From Desmodus rotundus (Eukaryota > Chordata > Mammalia > Chiroptera > Phyllostomidae), in contig NC_071398.1 of the NCBI RefSeq assembly GCF_022682495.2, positions 83,843,193 through 83,907,192 of the forward strand: 64,000 bases of DNA, given 5' to 3'. Positions 12,528 through 23,199 of the stretch are shown piece after piece. A model generated the notes under the pieces. The model ran no database searches, had not been told where the DNA came from, and saw only the letters and a list, made by a program, of their open reading frames with translations. A program made the position numbers and the translations under genes. Position 1 is the first letter of the stretch; each line of letters starts with the position of its first letter.

Positions 12528-12720
12528 TTGGTCATGTGGCTAGCTTATATTTCTCAGCTCTCTTGAAATTAGGTATGGCCATATGGCTGAGTTCTAGCCA
12601 ATGGAGTATGAGAAGAGGTGGTCTGCACCAGTTTCAAGGAGGCTTCTTAAGAACTTGCCAGCAGCTGGATGTGGAGGAAAGCGAAAGCTGAGGGAAAGGC
12701 AGAGCCTCAGGTTGGGAAGA
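12528..12720 (+). repeat. Old interspersed repeat, copy 1 of an unassigned family
   Basis: Carries 'gtatggccatatggctgagt' then 'tctagccaatggagtatgag', a motif pair typical of an old mammalian repeat. A second copy lies at 13912-14190 on the same strand. The family was not assigned from memory; LTR-type origin is possible. Confidence 0.5.
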
Positions 12721-13195
12721 TCCTGACTAACTGAGTCACTTCACACGAAAGAGACAGCCAGGTATCACCTGGCTTGGAATGGTACCATAAAGAAGAAAAC
12801 CTTGTATTGTAGCCATTACGCATGTTAGACTCCACTTGCTACTGCAGCCATGGAAACAGACAAATATCGGGACCTTCCACTGGGATTCTGCCAGAATGAA
12901 AACCTGCAATCGGCCACACTGGCCTCGCAGCTGCGGGAGGGAGTGGATACAGCAGGCCCAAAGCCTGAACACGTGTAGCCTGTTGCACTTGGTCACTGCG
13001 ACTCCTGAACCTGTAGTTGAGGGGAAGTGGATGGGAAGCCAGGCAACAGGTTATGTGGTAGGTTTTTGCTACAAGCTATTACAAGAAAGCAGTAAACTCA
13101 GTCAGGAAGTAAATGGTTTTCAAGCAGATATCGGAGGGAATGGGGAGAGCCCTGACACTGAAGTGCCTTAGGGGTATGGAAAGTCTGCTTCTGAA

Positions 13196-13280
13196 ATTGT
13201 ATACCTGAAACCTGCATCACTTTGTTAACCAATTTCACCCCAATAAATTCAATAAAACTTTAAAAATGTAAAAAAAAAAA
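13196..13280 (+). mobile_element. Severely 5'-truncated L1-type insertion with A-tail and target-site duplication
   Basis: An 85-bp piece with an L1-like 3' end ('accaatttcaccccaataaa', then 'ttcaataaaa') and an A-tail at 13270-13280. It is flanked by a 12-base duplication with one mismatch: tctgcttctgaa (13184-13195) and tctgcttccgaa (13281-13292). This is the signature of LINE-mediated insertion. Confidence 0.75.
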
Positions 13281-13911
13281 TCTGCTTCCGAATCCCAAAT
13301 AGTAAGATTTAAGAACAAGAAGAATTTTGAGTCGGAAAGGCTCAACTAAACAAAGGGACACAACAACCATGTGGCAAAGGTCAGGATTTTTAGTGTTGCC
13401 TCTTATTTCAGAGGAACTCAAGGTAAACTCGATTCTTACGAAGCAACCTGTGAATGTTGGATAGCCCCCGAGAAGGAGATGATTCTCAACACAGACTACA
13501 AATGAGAATGTAGCCTATAACGCACAAGGCACGCCTCCCCAGAGTTACAGCCGGGTACCACTGGGAATAATGGACGAGGAAGCTTCCCTTCGGGAGCACA
13601 CCCAGGGTAAATCAACTCCTCTCCCCAGAGAGAAGCTGGTGTTCGCACCTCTCTGGATCAATGACTGCTGTATGTTTCTCATTTTCCCCTTTTCGAATGA
13701 GTGCAGTTATGCACTTCCTCCTCTGCACTGTAGATTTTGTGGAAGTTGGGGGGCGGGTAACTTGTCTTTGAAGTCCCACTTGGTGGAAAGAATTGTGCAT
13801 CACCAGAAATACGGGACGTTGAAAAGAGTACAATAATTGAACGGGACTTGAGGTTGTCTTTCTTAGGGAGAATGTAAGTCATTTAACAAAAACTTTGTTC
13901 TCTTTCTGGAC

Positions 13912-14200
13912 ACATGCTAGACTACATTTCCCAGTCTCTCTTGCAAAACTTTGTGGCAACGTGACCAACTTCTAGCCAACTGGAATGTAAGTGGAAGTGA
14001 TGTAGCGTATGTCATTTCTAGGTCAAATGCCTCCTTCGGTCTCTTTCCCCGATCATTAGCTGGTTACAGATGACGACAAGTGCCCAAGGGGATGGTGGAG
14101 CCATGGGATGGAAGGAGCCTAGGGTCCTACATCACTGCGTGGAAATCATCTTACCAGCCAGTACTATATTCTTCAGCATGTTACATAAGCAAGAAATAAG
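13912..14200 (+). repeat. Old interspersed repeat, copy 2 of the 12528 family
   Basis: Shares 'tggcaacgtgaccaacttct' and 'agccaactggaatgtaagtg' with the copy at 12528, and continues further 3' to 'tacatcactgcgtggaaatc' and 'acataagcaagaaataagct'. This identifies it as a longer copy of the same old family in the same orientation. Confidence 0.55.
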
Positions 14201-15129
14201 CTGCTGTATCTGAGCTATATCCACTTGGAACCTTTGTTCTTGTAGCACCTACCTTATACTTAGGTAAACTCATGGGCTCCAGGCTAGTAACTGAGAGAAG
14301 TCTAGAAGGCACTAGAGTCAAAAGGACCAAACCTCTCTGCAGGATGAGGAGGGACAGGGTCTGCCAGCTGACTGGTGGCCAAAACCGAAGGATGAGGTGG
14401 GGCTTGTGATTACCACCTGCCAGTGCCACTTGAAGAAGTTATTTTTAGGAATGGGTTTTAAAGCTATTAGATTCAAAATATTTGACTCTCCACCTTGACC
14501 AAACTAAGAGAAGGGAGTTTAACTATGAACCAAGAGATGAGATGAAATCAGGTGATGGGTTGAAAGCCAGAGAAGCAGCTGAAACTTAAGCGTCAAACCG
14601 AGAGAGAGAATTGAAGCAGTAAGAATATCGCAGGGTTATAGGGCAAGGAGAGGAAGCAATCAAGCAGTGAACACTAACTCAGAGGAGTTAAGACAAGGAC
14701 ACCAGAAACATTATGAGGGACGAGACGACAGCTAGACTGAGTGGGTTTAATAAGGCTAGTCTATTAGGGGTAAGAATCAGGAAAGGAGATGGATTAGAAA
14801 GCTACTTTTGAAATCCAGATAGGTGTTTAAAAGCATTAAGTGACTAGATACTAGGTGGGCGAATGATGTTTTTTAAAAACGAGCTCGGTGAAAGATTGTA
14901 AAGGAAGAGTTTCTGGGGCACAATGGCTAATGGGGAGAGAAGTTCAAGAGGGAGGATAGAGTTACAGTGGATCAAAGTAGCAGGCGAGGGAAGAGTCCAC
15001 AGAAGAAGCTGGGATTTTAAGAGTTGGTTTTGGCTATGTTGACTTTGAAATGACACTGTGGAAAACGTCCATGAATTGGGAATGAAGGACTGACATTTAG
15101 GGGAGAGGGACAGACTCTGGGAACCACAG

Positions 15130-15310
15130 AAAGTCCTAGAATGACTAAATCACAGGAGCCAAGAGTCAACACATCTTCTCCCTGGGATGTGAGTTCCCTG
15201 ATGGCAGAAACTGCCTTGTTCGCGCCCGCACTCCCCGTGCCTAGGACGGTACCCAGGGCGCAGCAGGTAGTCATCCTGCCCTGTGGCCCTGCTGTATACT
15301 TGCTCAGTAG
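15130..15310 (+). repeat. L2 LINE 3'-end fragment
   Basis: The L2 tail signature is visible: 'gtgagttccctgatggcaga', 'aactgccttgttcgcgcccg' and 'cctaggacggtacccagggc'. Ancient fragment. Confidence 0.6.
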
Positions 15311-15550
15311 TTTGGGGAGGGTTTTTTTTGTTAATTCTTTGGGATTTTCTGCAAAGACAATTATGTCATCTGCAAACAAAGACAGTTTTATTTTCTCCTT
15401 CCCTTCCCAGTGTGTATTTTATTTCCTTTTCCTTACTTATTGGACTAGCTAGGACTTGCCATACAACAGTGAATGGGAGTGTTTACGGAGGACATCCATG
15501 TCTTGTTCTCAGTCTAAGAGGGACGGCATCCAGTGTCTTACTATTAAGTA
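15309..15550 (-). mobile_element. L1 ORF2 reverse-transcriptase fragment
   Basis: The minus-strand translation starts with MFADDIIVFAENPKELTKK. This is the L1 reverse-transcriptase active-site region (FADD box) and its following strand. The frame then runs into unrelated sequence, so only about 240 bp of RT remains. It abuts a mariner end at about 15551. Confidence 0.85.
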
Positions 15551-15670
15551 CTGGGTTGGTTGGGCAAAAAGTTCATTTGGCTTTTTTCCGTAAGATGTCT
15601 CTAGTAGCGCTTAACTGTCTTTAACTTCATTCAAAACAATTTTGTTAGGTTGTATCGTGACACCTCTATT
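15551..15670 (+). mobile_element. Mariner (Tc1/mariner) 5'-end fragment
   Basis: The sequence 'ctgggttggttgggcaaaaa', 'gttcatttggcttttttccg', 'taagatgtctctagtagcgc' and 'ttaactgtctttaacttcat' follows the 5' end of the mariner family known from ruminants and other mammals. Only the first 120 bp or so is present; no transposase frame remains. Confidence 0.75.
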
Positions 15671-15689
15671 GTGACCTGGACCGTTTTCC

Positions 15690-15970
15690 TTTACCCAGAA
15701 TATTGCCCTGTGTCCCTTCTTAGTCGGCTGCACCCAAAAGCCACCACTATTGCATGTATTCATCTTCCACTGATTTTGCCTGTTCTAGAATCTCAGATAA
15801 GGATACTCATACAGTACGTGCTCTTTGTGTCCAGCTGCTTTTGCTCAGCATAAGGTCTTTAGGGATTCACTCGTGTTGTCGTGTGTGTCAGCACTTCCTT
15901 CTTTTAATGCCTGGATAATATTCTGCTGTATGCATATATCGCATTTGTTCACCCACTACCTCGCTCCAGT
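15690..15970 (-). mobile_element. L1 3'-region fragment
   Basis: Reads as the complement of the old L1 3' region: 'tgcttttgctcagcataagg', 'agggattcactcgtgttgtc', 'gcacttccttcttttaatgc' and 'tggataatattctgctgtat'. Fossil fragment. Confidence 0.65.
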
Positions 15971-15974
15971 TTTC

Positions 15975-16400
15975 TGTCGGTCCATAACAAATCACCCCAA
16001 ACCACCTACAAAGCTGACAAGCCTTAATCCCACTCGGGAACCTGCACTTTGCACATGGCATGATGGGTGGGCAGCAGCCTCTCACTGTCGAACATGGCAT
16101 CAACTGGGAGACTCAGAGGCTGGCTAGGGTGACTCACTTGGTGGCTAGGGGCTGGAATCATCTGAAGACTGAGTCCTGTGCCTGGTGGATGATGCTGGCT
16201 GTCAGCTGGGACCTCGGCTGGGGCCTTGGCTTCCTCACAGCTTGGCAGCTTGGCTCCAAGAACAAGGCAGAAGTGTGGGGCGTTTTTAGGACCAAGCCTC
16301 AGAAGTCGCAGAGCATCACTCTCTTCATCACTCTCTGCATTGGCCAGAACAGCCATGAAGTTCTATCCAGGCGGAGAGCACAGACTCCGTGACTCGGAAG
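15975..16400 (+). repeat. Old interspersed repeat resembling the 18550 and 20230 copies
   Basis: Opens with 'ccataacaaatcaccccaaa' and contains runs of 'ggctggctagggtgactcac' and 'gtcagctgggacctcggctg', typical of an old mammalian repeat whose name I could not assign. The overlapping open frames have no protein similarity that I recognise. Confidence 0.45.
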
Positions 16401-17161
16401 GAGTCCCACTGAAAGAACTTGTGGGGTAGGACACGCTACCATAGCCATCTTTGGACAACACTTTGTGCCACAGTCTTGTCTCTGGCCATAAGAGCATTAT
16501 CCCTCTGACACACAAACCCCTCCTCCAAGAGCCCCAAGTCCCTCACTATTATGACGTTAACTCGCAGGTCAGGGTTTCTTCGTGTCAGTCGGGTCTAAGT
16601 GTGGATGAGGCTCCTGGGGAGCAGTTCCTTGCGGTCAGCTGCTTGGGTAGAATGCTGAACAACTGTGAACTAAACAGACGAGTTACCTGCGCACCATACA
16701 TCTGTCCCACGATGGGACAGGAGGGGGACAGCCACTGTAAACCCTCCTGTTCAGAACGAGTTCCACCCTCCGAGTATTCCTCCCTTTGCATGAAACGCAG
16801 CCCATGTTGCAGCTGAGTGGTTTTGTCAGACTACTTTCTGCCCTTAGAGGGTTAGGGATCCCATGGCTTCTTTTCATTTTGTACTGTCTTTGTTGAAGTA
16901 GTTTCAACATGATTTAAAGAAAACCTGACAGAGAAAAAACCTATTTACACTATGTGGACCATCCTCAAGAGCGCAGCTACAGCCCCTCAGCTTTCTCTCC
17001 CAGCTTTCAGCATAAACCCATTTTTTAAAGCCTGGTCTTCTCTTCTCATTGATTCTTCAGTGGACTCAATCGGGTTATTGAATTTTCTAGATAATAAACC
17101 TTTAACACTAATTGATTATTCATATTATTCAAGGTTTTTTTAGTCATAATTTCTTGAAAAC

Positions 17162-17325
17162 CATCAGTGGCTGGTTGTCATTGCCTACTCTTTGCCGATA
17201 CAAATACAATCACTTTGCTCCTGATGAAGTTATTTCCGAGTCTGCCTTGATTTTGATTTTGTTCCAAACAGTTCTCTCTTTGACAGCCACAGAGTGAAAT
17301 GTCTTGAAGAGGAAATTGCTTCATA
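17162..17325 (+). repeat. Local duplicate, copy A (~160 bp)
   Basis: About 160 bp that recurs in diverged form at 17624-17795. Shared landmarks in the same order are 'cagtggctgg', 'aatcact', 'aatgaagttatt' (here 'gatgaagttatt'), 'gattttgattttgttc' and 'tctctttgacagc'. Either a local duplication or two copies of an unassigned old repeat. Confidence 0.7.
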
Positions 17326-17623
17326 GTTAGTTTTAAAGTAAAATGCCTGCCAGAATGGATTGATTGGGGCTCTGAATGCAGCAATATTAATATTAAGTGA
17401 AGAAGATATCTTCCATGAAAATCTTTGGGTGAAATAATAATATACTGTATATGTCACAGGGCTATATTCAAGGTGTCACACGGGGGTTCGTGGTTTGAGA
17501 ATGAAATGCTAACTAAAATACTGCCAAAGGCACTAGAAACTATGGAAATGGGCTTGAGGCGCACCTGGGACAGAAAAGGCATCTGGATCACCCAAGGCCT
17601 TTTCGTCTTCATTCCGTGGAAGC

Positions 17624-17795
17624 CGTCAGTGGCTGGTCATCATTACGTGCTCGCTGACACTACAAACATAATCACTGTGTTCCCAATGAAGTTATTCTAA
17701 TTTTCCTCGTGATTTTGATTTTGTTCTAAATGGGATTCTCTTTGACAGCAACGGAGGGAACTATCTTGAAGGGTATTTGGAAGGTGAGGCAGTAG
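17624..17795 (+). repeat. Local duplicate, copy B (~170 bp)
   Basis: Same-strand partner of 17162-17325, about 460 bp downstream, with the same landmarks in the same order ('cagtggctgg', 'aatcact', 'aatgaagttatt', 'gattttgattttgttc', 'tctctttgacagc', 'tcttgaag'). The intervening 300 bp is not shared. Confidence 0.7.
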
Positions 17796-17839
17796 AGGGA
17801 GGCATAGGAACAAAGATCTCAGGTTTCTCAGTTCTCAAG

Positions 17840-17910
17840 CTTTCATGAGCTTAAGATTCACCTGGGGAGGGAGGCATGTTAAAAATACAGATTGTCAGGC
17901 CTCATCCTCC
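17840..17910 (+). repeat. Possible MER5-like fragment
   Basis: 'attcacctggggagggaggc' followed by 'ttaaaaatacagattgtcag' resembles the 5' part of MER5-type hAT fossils. Short and weak. Confidence 0.4.
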
Positions 17911-18549
17911 CAGGTTCCCCAGAGATCGATCAGCGTTACCTCTTGAGCCAACAGAATTAGTCTTGACTGGATCTACGCATCCGTTTTTCTCAACTTTGTA
18001 GAATTACTCTTCCTGGTTCCTTCCTCTGAAAGCTCTTTGAATGTTTCTTCTGAAGTAGCCTGAACCTGGGGCTAAAGAATCATCAGGTGCAGAATCTACT
18101 CTCCAACATCTCCAGGCTTTAAATGAATGTGCGGTCCCTAGAGGTCTAAAAAATCGTACCTGGCTGTGATGTTTGTTGTAGACATGAAACATTTATTGTA
18201 CATTGACTATTGTTTTAAAATTGCTTCAGTAATGTATGCGTGCATTGAATATGTTTGTTCATAGCAGAACATTGGACTTGGGCAGAACTTCTCTTTACCC
18301 CTCACTGCTAGAATCTTTTTTGGGCTGAGCCTAGCTCGTTGGTACTGAGGTATGTATTCAGGCATCTTAAATTCCATTGAATGGCTATGCATGCGCTCAT
18401 TTACATGAGAAGTGAGGAATGAGAATGTAACTGTCACTCACTGAGGTTTAAGAATAAAATAACATTTCTGATGAACTGGGATAGACCCACATCAAGTCTG
18501 GATCACAGGAAATGGCAATGGGATCCCTAAGAGTGAAGGGAGATCTTTT

Positions 18550-19090
18550 AATTCTCTGTTGCTAAATAAGAAACAACCTCAAAACTGAATGCCTGATAAC
18601 CAAAAAAAACCATTTCTTTTTCTCACAAATCTGTGGTTCAGGAATTGGGACAAGGCACAGAGAGAATGGCTCACTTATGCTCCATGATGTCTGAGATCTC
18701 AGCTGGGATAATCCCAAAGATTTAAAGCTGGAACACCTGGCCACCCAGGTCCCTAACTGTCCCTTGTCTGTCTCTGCCTCTGTCTGTCTCTGCACGCAGC
18801 CTCTGAGCATCCGCCAAGCACAGCAGCCTCAGTGATGTCAGACTTCTTACACAGCCCCCAGGGCTCCAACACCAGTGTTCTGAGAGGCCTGGCTGAAAGC
18901 CACAGGGTTGCTTATGACCCAGCCTCAGGAGTCCCAGATTGTCACTTCTGCCACAGTCTATTAGTCAGGTAGGTCATCCAGACCAACCCGGATTCCAGGA
19001 GAAGGAAACAGACCTTGCCTATCAATGGAGGGAGTAGCAAGGAATTTGCAGCCGCCTCTGCAGTTTGTCCCCTGGCCACAGCTATCACAT
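18550..19090 (+). repeat. Old interspersed repeat, same family as 20235-20660 (copy 1)
   Basis: Shares ordered landmarks with 20235-20660: 'ctcacaaatctgtggttcag', 'ttgcttatgacccagcctca', 'cagattgtcacttctgccac', 'ccaacccggattccaggaga' and a final 'ttgcagccgcctctgcag'. Same orientation. Family name not recalled. Confidence 0.6.
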
Positions 19091-19372
19091 TCGCCCCACA
19101 CTTACTGCAAAATACGCTTCCTGGCTTCCAAGTCTCCCAAAAGGCTTAACCCATTTCAGCACTGACCCGAAGTCCAGCATCTCAGCACTTGAATCAGGAT
19201 GAAGCTCATCAATGCAGTTCCTTAAATACAGTTCCTCTGGATCTGAAGACCTGCAAAAAAAAAACCAAAACAAAAAAACAAGTTCTCTGCCTTTCCCACA
19301 AACGCAAAATCCCATGGCGTCACAAGAGTATGGAACAGCAGTAAACATTGCCATTCAAAAAGAGGGAGGATG

Positions 19373-19462
19373 GATCCTGGCCGCTGTGGCTCAGTTGGTT
19401 GGGCATCATCCTGCAAACCAAAAGGTCGATGGTTCGATTCCCCAAAAAGTCCTTACTCCTTA
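19373..19462 (+). mobile_element. VES SINE, 3'-truncated (copy 1)
   Basis: tRNA-derived head of the bat VES SINE: 'ggccgctgtggctcagttgg' carries the A-box region, and the B box 'ggttcgattcc' is at 19431-19441. The body and tail are missing, and the copy runs into a hAT-like MITE at 19479. It is not a tRNA gene. Confidence 0.8.
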
Positions 19463-19478
19463 ATGTGCCCTCTAGAAT

Positions 19479-19622
19479 CAGGGGTGTCAAACTCATTTTC
19501 ACCGGGGGGCCACATCAGCCTCACGGGTGCCTTCAAAGGGCCGAAATAATTTTAGGACTGTATAAATGTTAACTACTCCTTAACTGTTAAGGAGTTGAAA
19601 TTACTTTCGGCCCTTTGAACCG
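19479..19622. mobile_element. Palindromic hAT-like MITE, right arm truncated
   Basis: Begins 'caggggtgtcaaactcattt'. The left-arm stretch 'cttcaaagggccgaaataat' (19531-19550) is mirrored by 'attactttcggccctttgaa' (19600-19619), around a perfect centre with arms actccttaac and gttaaggagt (19574-19595). The right arm stops after 19619 instead of returning to a complementary terminus. Foldback, non-autonomous, no ORF. Confidence 0.75.
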
Positions 19623-19995
19623 AAAGGTCCTTCAGCCCTTTTCAAAACTTGAACAATTTCATTTTTAATTTTTTCCGTACTTCTCATATTTTATAATGGG
19701 CAACTAGAGCCAGCCAAGTAGCACTTTCAGCATTCTGCCTGGAAGTGCGTTTAGCCAGATCCTCCAGACCTTTCTCTGCCCTCATTACCTCATCGCCAGA
19801 GTCGGGGCAGCCCTTGCATGCTCCGTCCTCCCCCCTGCAGGACCGTTCTCCTCATCCCCCTTCAAGACCATACTGAAGGTTTCAGGGGGCCCTTCCGGTT
19901 CCAGTTTCTGCCTTCCGCCCAGTCCCAAACCAGTGTCCCATGTTGTGGGTTCTGTTAAGGCAGCACCCTGTCCATGGCGTCAAAATATGCTCCAG

Positions 19996-20222
19996 CCCTG
20001 ACCGGTGCTGCTCAGTGGGTTGGGTGTCATTCCACAAAGTGAAAGGTCACCGGTTTGATTCCTAGTCAGAGCACACACTTGTGTTGCTGGTTGGGTCTGC
20101 AGTTTGGGGCACGTACAGAAAGTAGCCAATCAGTGTTTCTCTCTCTCTTTCTCCCTCCCTTCACCTCTATCTAAAATAAATAAAATCTTTAAAAAACATA
20201 TGTAAAATTTAAATATATAAAT
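19996..20222 (+). mobile_element. VES SINE with perfect target-site duplication (copy 2)
   Basis: Full-length bat SINE: 'ccctgaccggtgctgctcag' head, B-box-like 'ggtttgattcc', CT-rich 3' part and AATAAA-containing A-rich tail. It is flanked by atatgctccag at 19985-19995 and 20223-20233 (11 of 11). Confidence 0.92.
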
Positions 20223-20234
20223 ATATGCTCCAGT

Positions 20235-20660
20235 CACCTGTGCTGTGTAACTACTCAAAGCAACAGTCATTTCTTCTGCTCATAAATCTGTGGGTCTGGA
20301 ATTCAGTCACTGCGCAGTGGGGTCGGCTCTTCTCTGCTCCGTGAAGTTGGGAGCGTCGGCTGGCCGGCGTCGAGGGGCTGGAGGCTAGGACAGGGTAGGA
20401 CCTAGCTTGGCTACCCTTACAGCATGGTAGCTTCAAGGTAGTCAGACTTTTAAAACTGGTGACTCGCAGCTCCAAATGAGTATGCCAGGACCCAGGCAGA
20501 AGCTGCAAGGCTTCTTATGACCTGGTCTCAGAAGCCCTGGAATGTCACTTCTGCCCTACTCCATTTGCCAAGCGAGTCACTATAGCCAACCCAGGTTCAA
20601 GGAGACTGAAATCAGACTCCATTTCTTAATAGGAGGAGTAACAGAGACTTTGCAGCCATT
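20235..20660 (+). repeat. Old interspersed repeat (copy 2), right next to a VES insertion
   Basis: Second copy of the 18550-19090 family: 'cataaatctgtgggtctgga', 'ttcttatgacctggtctcag', 'tggaatgtcacttctgccct', 'ccaacccaggttcaaggaga' and 'ttgcagccattcaag'. The VES SINE at 19996-20222 lies at its 5' side. Confidence 0.6.
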
Positions 20661-21589
20661 CAAGAAATCGACTTTTATAATATGACCTCATTACTTGGAA
20701 CATGAACGATTTTCTATGTTGCAACGCCAAACAGTAGCACATAGTTTGGGAGCACGTGGAAAGTAAAATGGGTGACAGAATATAATCAAGAAAAAGTTGA
20801 AATCTTTGGAATGGTGAAAATACAGCCACCCGTTAAGTTTCATATTTGTATTCTTTTAGATTTGCAAAACTTTCCTCAAATATATTTAGACGCCAGGTGC
20901 CAGCATAACCTTGAGCTTAATTAATTCTCATGAAATAGCCAGATAATTGGATAAGGAAGATTTGGTCTAAAGATGCAGTGTAGCTTAGTTTTTCTATTTT
21001 GTGTTAGGCATTCTGCTTAGTTATTTAATACTGATGATTTGAAATGCTGTAATATAAACTCAAAGGGGTACTCAACAGTAATATTAAGACAAAGCACAAA
21101 GCCATAGGAAAGCAATAAAATGTATCTGATGGGATCACATAATAAGTCATATGGATTTCACGGAAACAATTTATATGGTAGTAAACCCCTAACATGATGT
21201 GAACAACCTGTGAAGTTTACTGTTGTTTGTTTTCTGCCTAATTGGAAGCCAAGCATCTCAGACTATTAATAATAAAAAGCTATTTCTGCAAATATATGTT
21301 AATGTGTTATCACTAGCATGTACCTGCTCAGGCTCAAACACAATCCAAGCAACTGTTTTTAATAGTAAGTTAAAGAGCACAGTTTCCAAGATTTCCACTC
21401 CTTCTAAAAGAAATGTATTTGTTTGTATCTTTCCATTGAGTGACAGAATGACGGACTTACTCTGCCCACAGTGCTTAGGAACACAGGGGACGTTACATAC
21501 TGATCAGAGGGTCAATTCAGCGCAAAGATACAATAACCCTAAATGTGTAGGCGCTAGTAGCTGACTCTTCTCATTCATCCTCAGTTATT

Positions 21590-21722
21590 TTCTTAGAGTA
21601 AGTTTGCTGGATCCAAGTATGCACATTTTAAACTTTCTGATAAATCATACCATATTGCCTTCCAGAAAGGTCTTATCAATTTTTCCTCCTAGCCAGAAAC
21701 ATATGAAACATGCCTGATGATG
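21590..21722 (-). mobile_element. L1 3'-region fragment
   Basis: Complement of L1 3' sequence: 'tttgctggatccaagtatgc', 'ccatattgccttccagaaag' and 'gtcttatcaatttttcctcc'. It is cut off just before the VES insertion at 21747. Confidence 0.6.
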
Positions 21723-21746
21723 ACCATTCCATCTAAAAGAGTTGCA

Positions 21747-21964
21747 GCCCTGGCTGGTGTGGCTCAGTGGATTGAGCATTGGCCTACGGACCGTGGGGTC
21801 ACCGGGTCAATTCCTGGTCGGAGCACATGCCTGGGTTTCAGGGCAGGCCCCCAGTTGCGGGCGTGCAAGAGGCAACTAATCGACATATCTCAGCCGATGT
21901 TTCTCTCCCACCCTTTCTCCCTCCTTCCCCTCTCTCTAAAAATAAATAAATAAAATCTCTTAAT
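21747..21964 (+). mobile_element. VES SINE with target-site duplication (copy 3)
   Basis: Canonical full-length copy starting 'gccctggctggtgtggctca', with a B-box region, CT-rich segment and A-rich tail. Flanks are aaaagagttgca (21735-21746) and aaaatagttgca (21965-21976), 11 of 12 identical. Confidence 0.92.
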
Positions 21965-22244
21965 AAAATAGTTGCAAAAGTGTAGGGTTTTCTTTAAAGT
22001 ATGGATTCTTGTCTCTACAAACAAAAACAATGAGGCTGGTGCTATTTGTAGGTAAACCTAGTGCTTCAAAAATGATTAAGAGTAGTTCAAAGTTTTTCTT
22101 TAAAATTTGGTATGGAATGGTCATTTCAGACAAACGTGAGTGTGTGTTTCGGTGCCGTAGGCAGTCAGTTCTCTCCTCCTAGCCTGTGTATATTTCTATC
22201 ACTAAACTGCCACATTACTTTATAACTATCAAATTATGTATTTT

Positions 22245-22360
22245 GCCTGATAGATTGTGGCCTTCCTTAAGGGCAGGGATTTTGGTTTTATATGGGTTTG
22301 AGTTATTTTGCAATTACAGAGTCTGATATAGTAACCATTCAATAAATGTTACTATATATT
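22245..22360 (+). repeat. L2 LINE 3'-end fragment
   Basis: L2 tail signature: 'agattgtggccttccttaag', 'ggcagggattttggttttat' and 'accattcaataaatgttact'. Confidence 0.65.
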
Positions 22361-23039
22361 CAATGTTTGGTGAGGGAAGGCTGAAACGAAGGAAGAAATG
22401 AGGGAGGGAAGTAAACTTCAACTTGGCCTTATTTTCTGTATCACAAATTTCAGTCAGCATAATCCTATTAAAAGAGGGTAACTGTATTCTTTTTTTTTTT
22501 AAATTAATTTGTTGGCTTGTGAATCAGTCAGCTATAGTAAAATCCACATAGACCGCATCACAGATGCCTCCCTAGAGCCCACTGGAAAATTCTGTCTTGT
22601 CCAAATCTGTTTTTATACACAATCGCTGATAACGTCCATTGCACAGTAGAGAGAGTTTGGACTGCGCAACAAGTGTCAGAATGCTGTACGTGACCTTGTT
22701 CAGCCCGTGCGTAAGGGGTTTACATGCCTTACATTCCTGGTTAGTTGCAGGATTAAGTTTTGTTTTATTGAAATGAGGGTACAATTTGTATTACAGTGAC
22801 GATTTTATATTTGTGTAAAACACTTTAAAGGCTGATGGAATGAGGATTCCTTTCGTCTGAAACTTCTGTTCAACCAGAACGTGGGTGGGCATTCACAGCG
22901 GTGACTCCATGGCGCGCAGTGTTTTGAAATGCATTCTGAATTATTGAGGATTTAGTTATAGTGAATAGAGCTTTATACATCATATTTAAATGATTTGGAA
23001 GTGGATGTTGCATGCAGAATCAGCAACGATCTTAGACCT

Positions 23040-23185
23040 ATAGTTGATGTTAGAGATTATCACATTCAACCGCCTCACTGTACACAGGAGAAAAGCAACG
23101 TCCCAGATAATTGAGTCAGTTCTCCGAAGTCACACAGCGAGTTAATGTCCCGGTATTGAACCCCAGCTGATTGCCATATCCACTG
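23040..23185 (+). repeat. MIR-like SINE fragment
   Basis: The 3' part of MIR can be read: 'caggagaaaagcaacgtccc', 'gaagtcacacagcgagttaa' and 'tgtcccggtattgaacccca'. Confidence 0.6.
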
Positions 23186-23199
23186 ATCGGCCACATTGG

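Noticed and set aside
15017..15379. 120-codon minus-strand frame starting MFADDIIVF
   Set aside because: Only the first 30 or so residues are L1 reverse transcriptase; the rest is unrelated read-through. Not a gene.
19373..19462. tRNA-like sequence with A-box and B-box resemblance
   Set aside because: This is the head of a VES SINE. The same head recurs at seven other places with SINE bodies; no cloverleaf with a proper anticodon arm was sought successfully.
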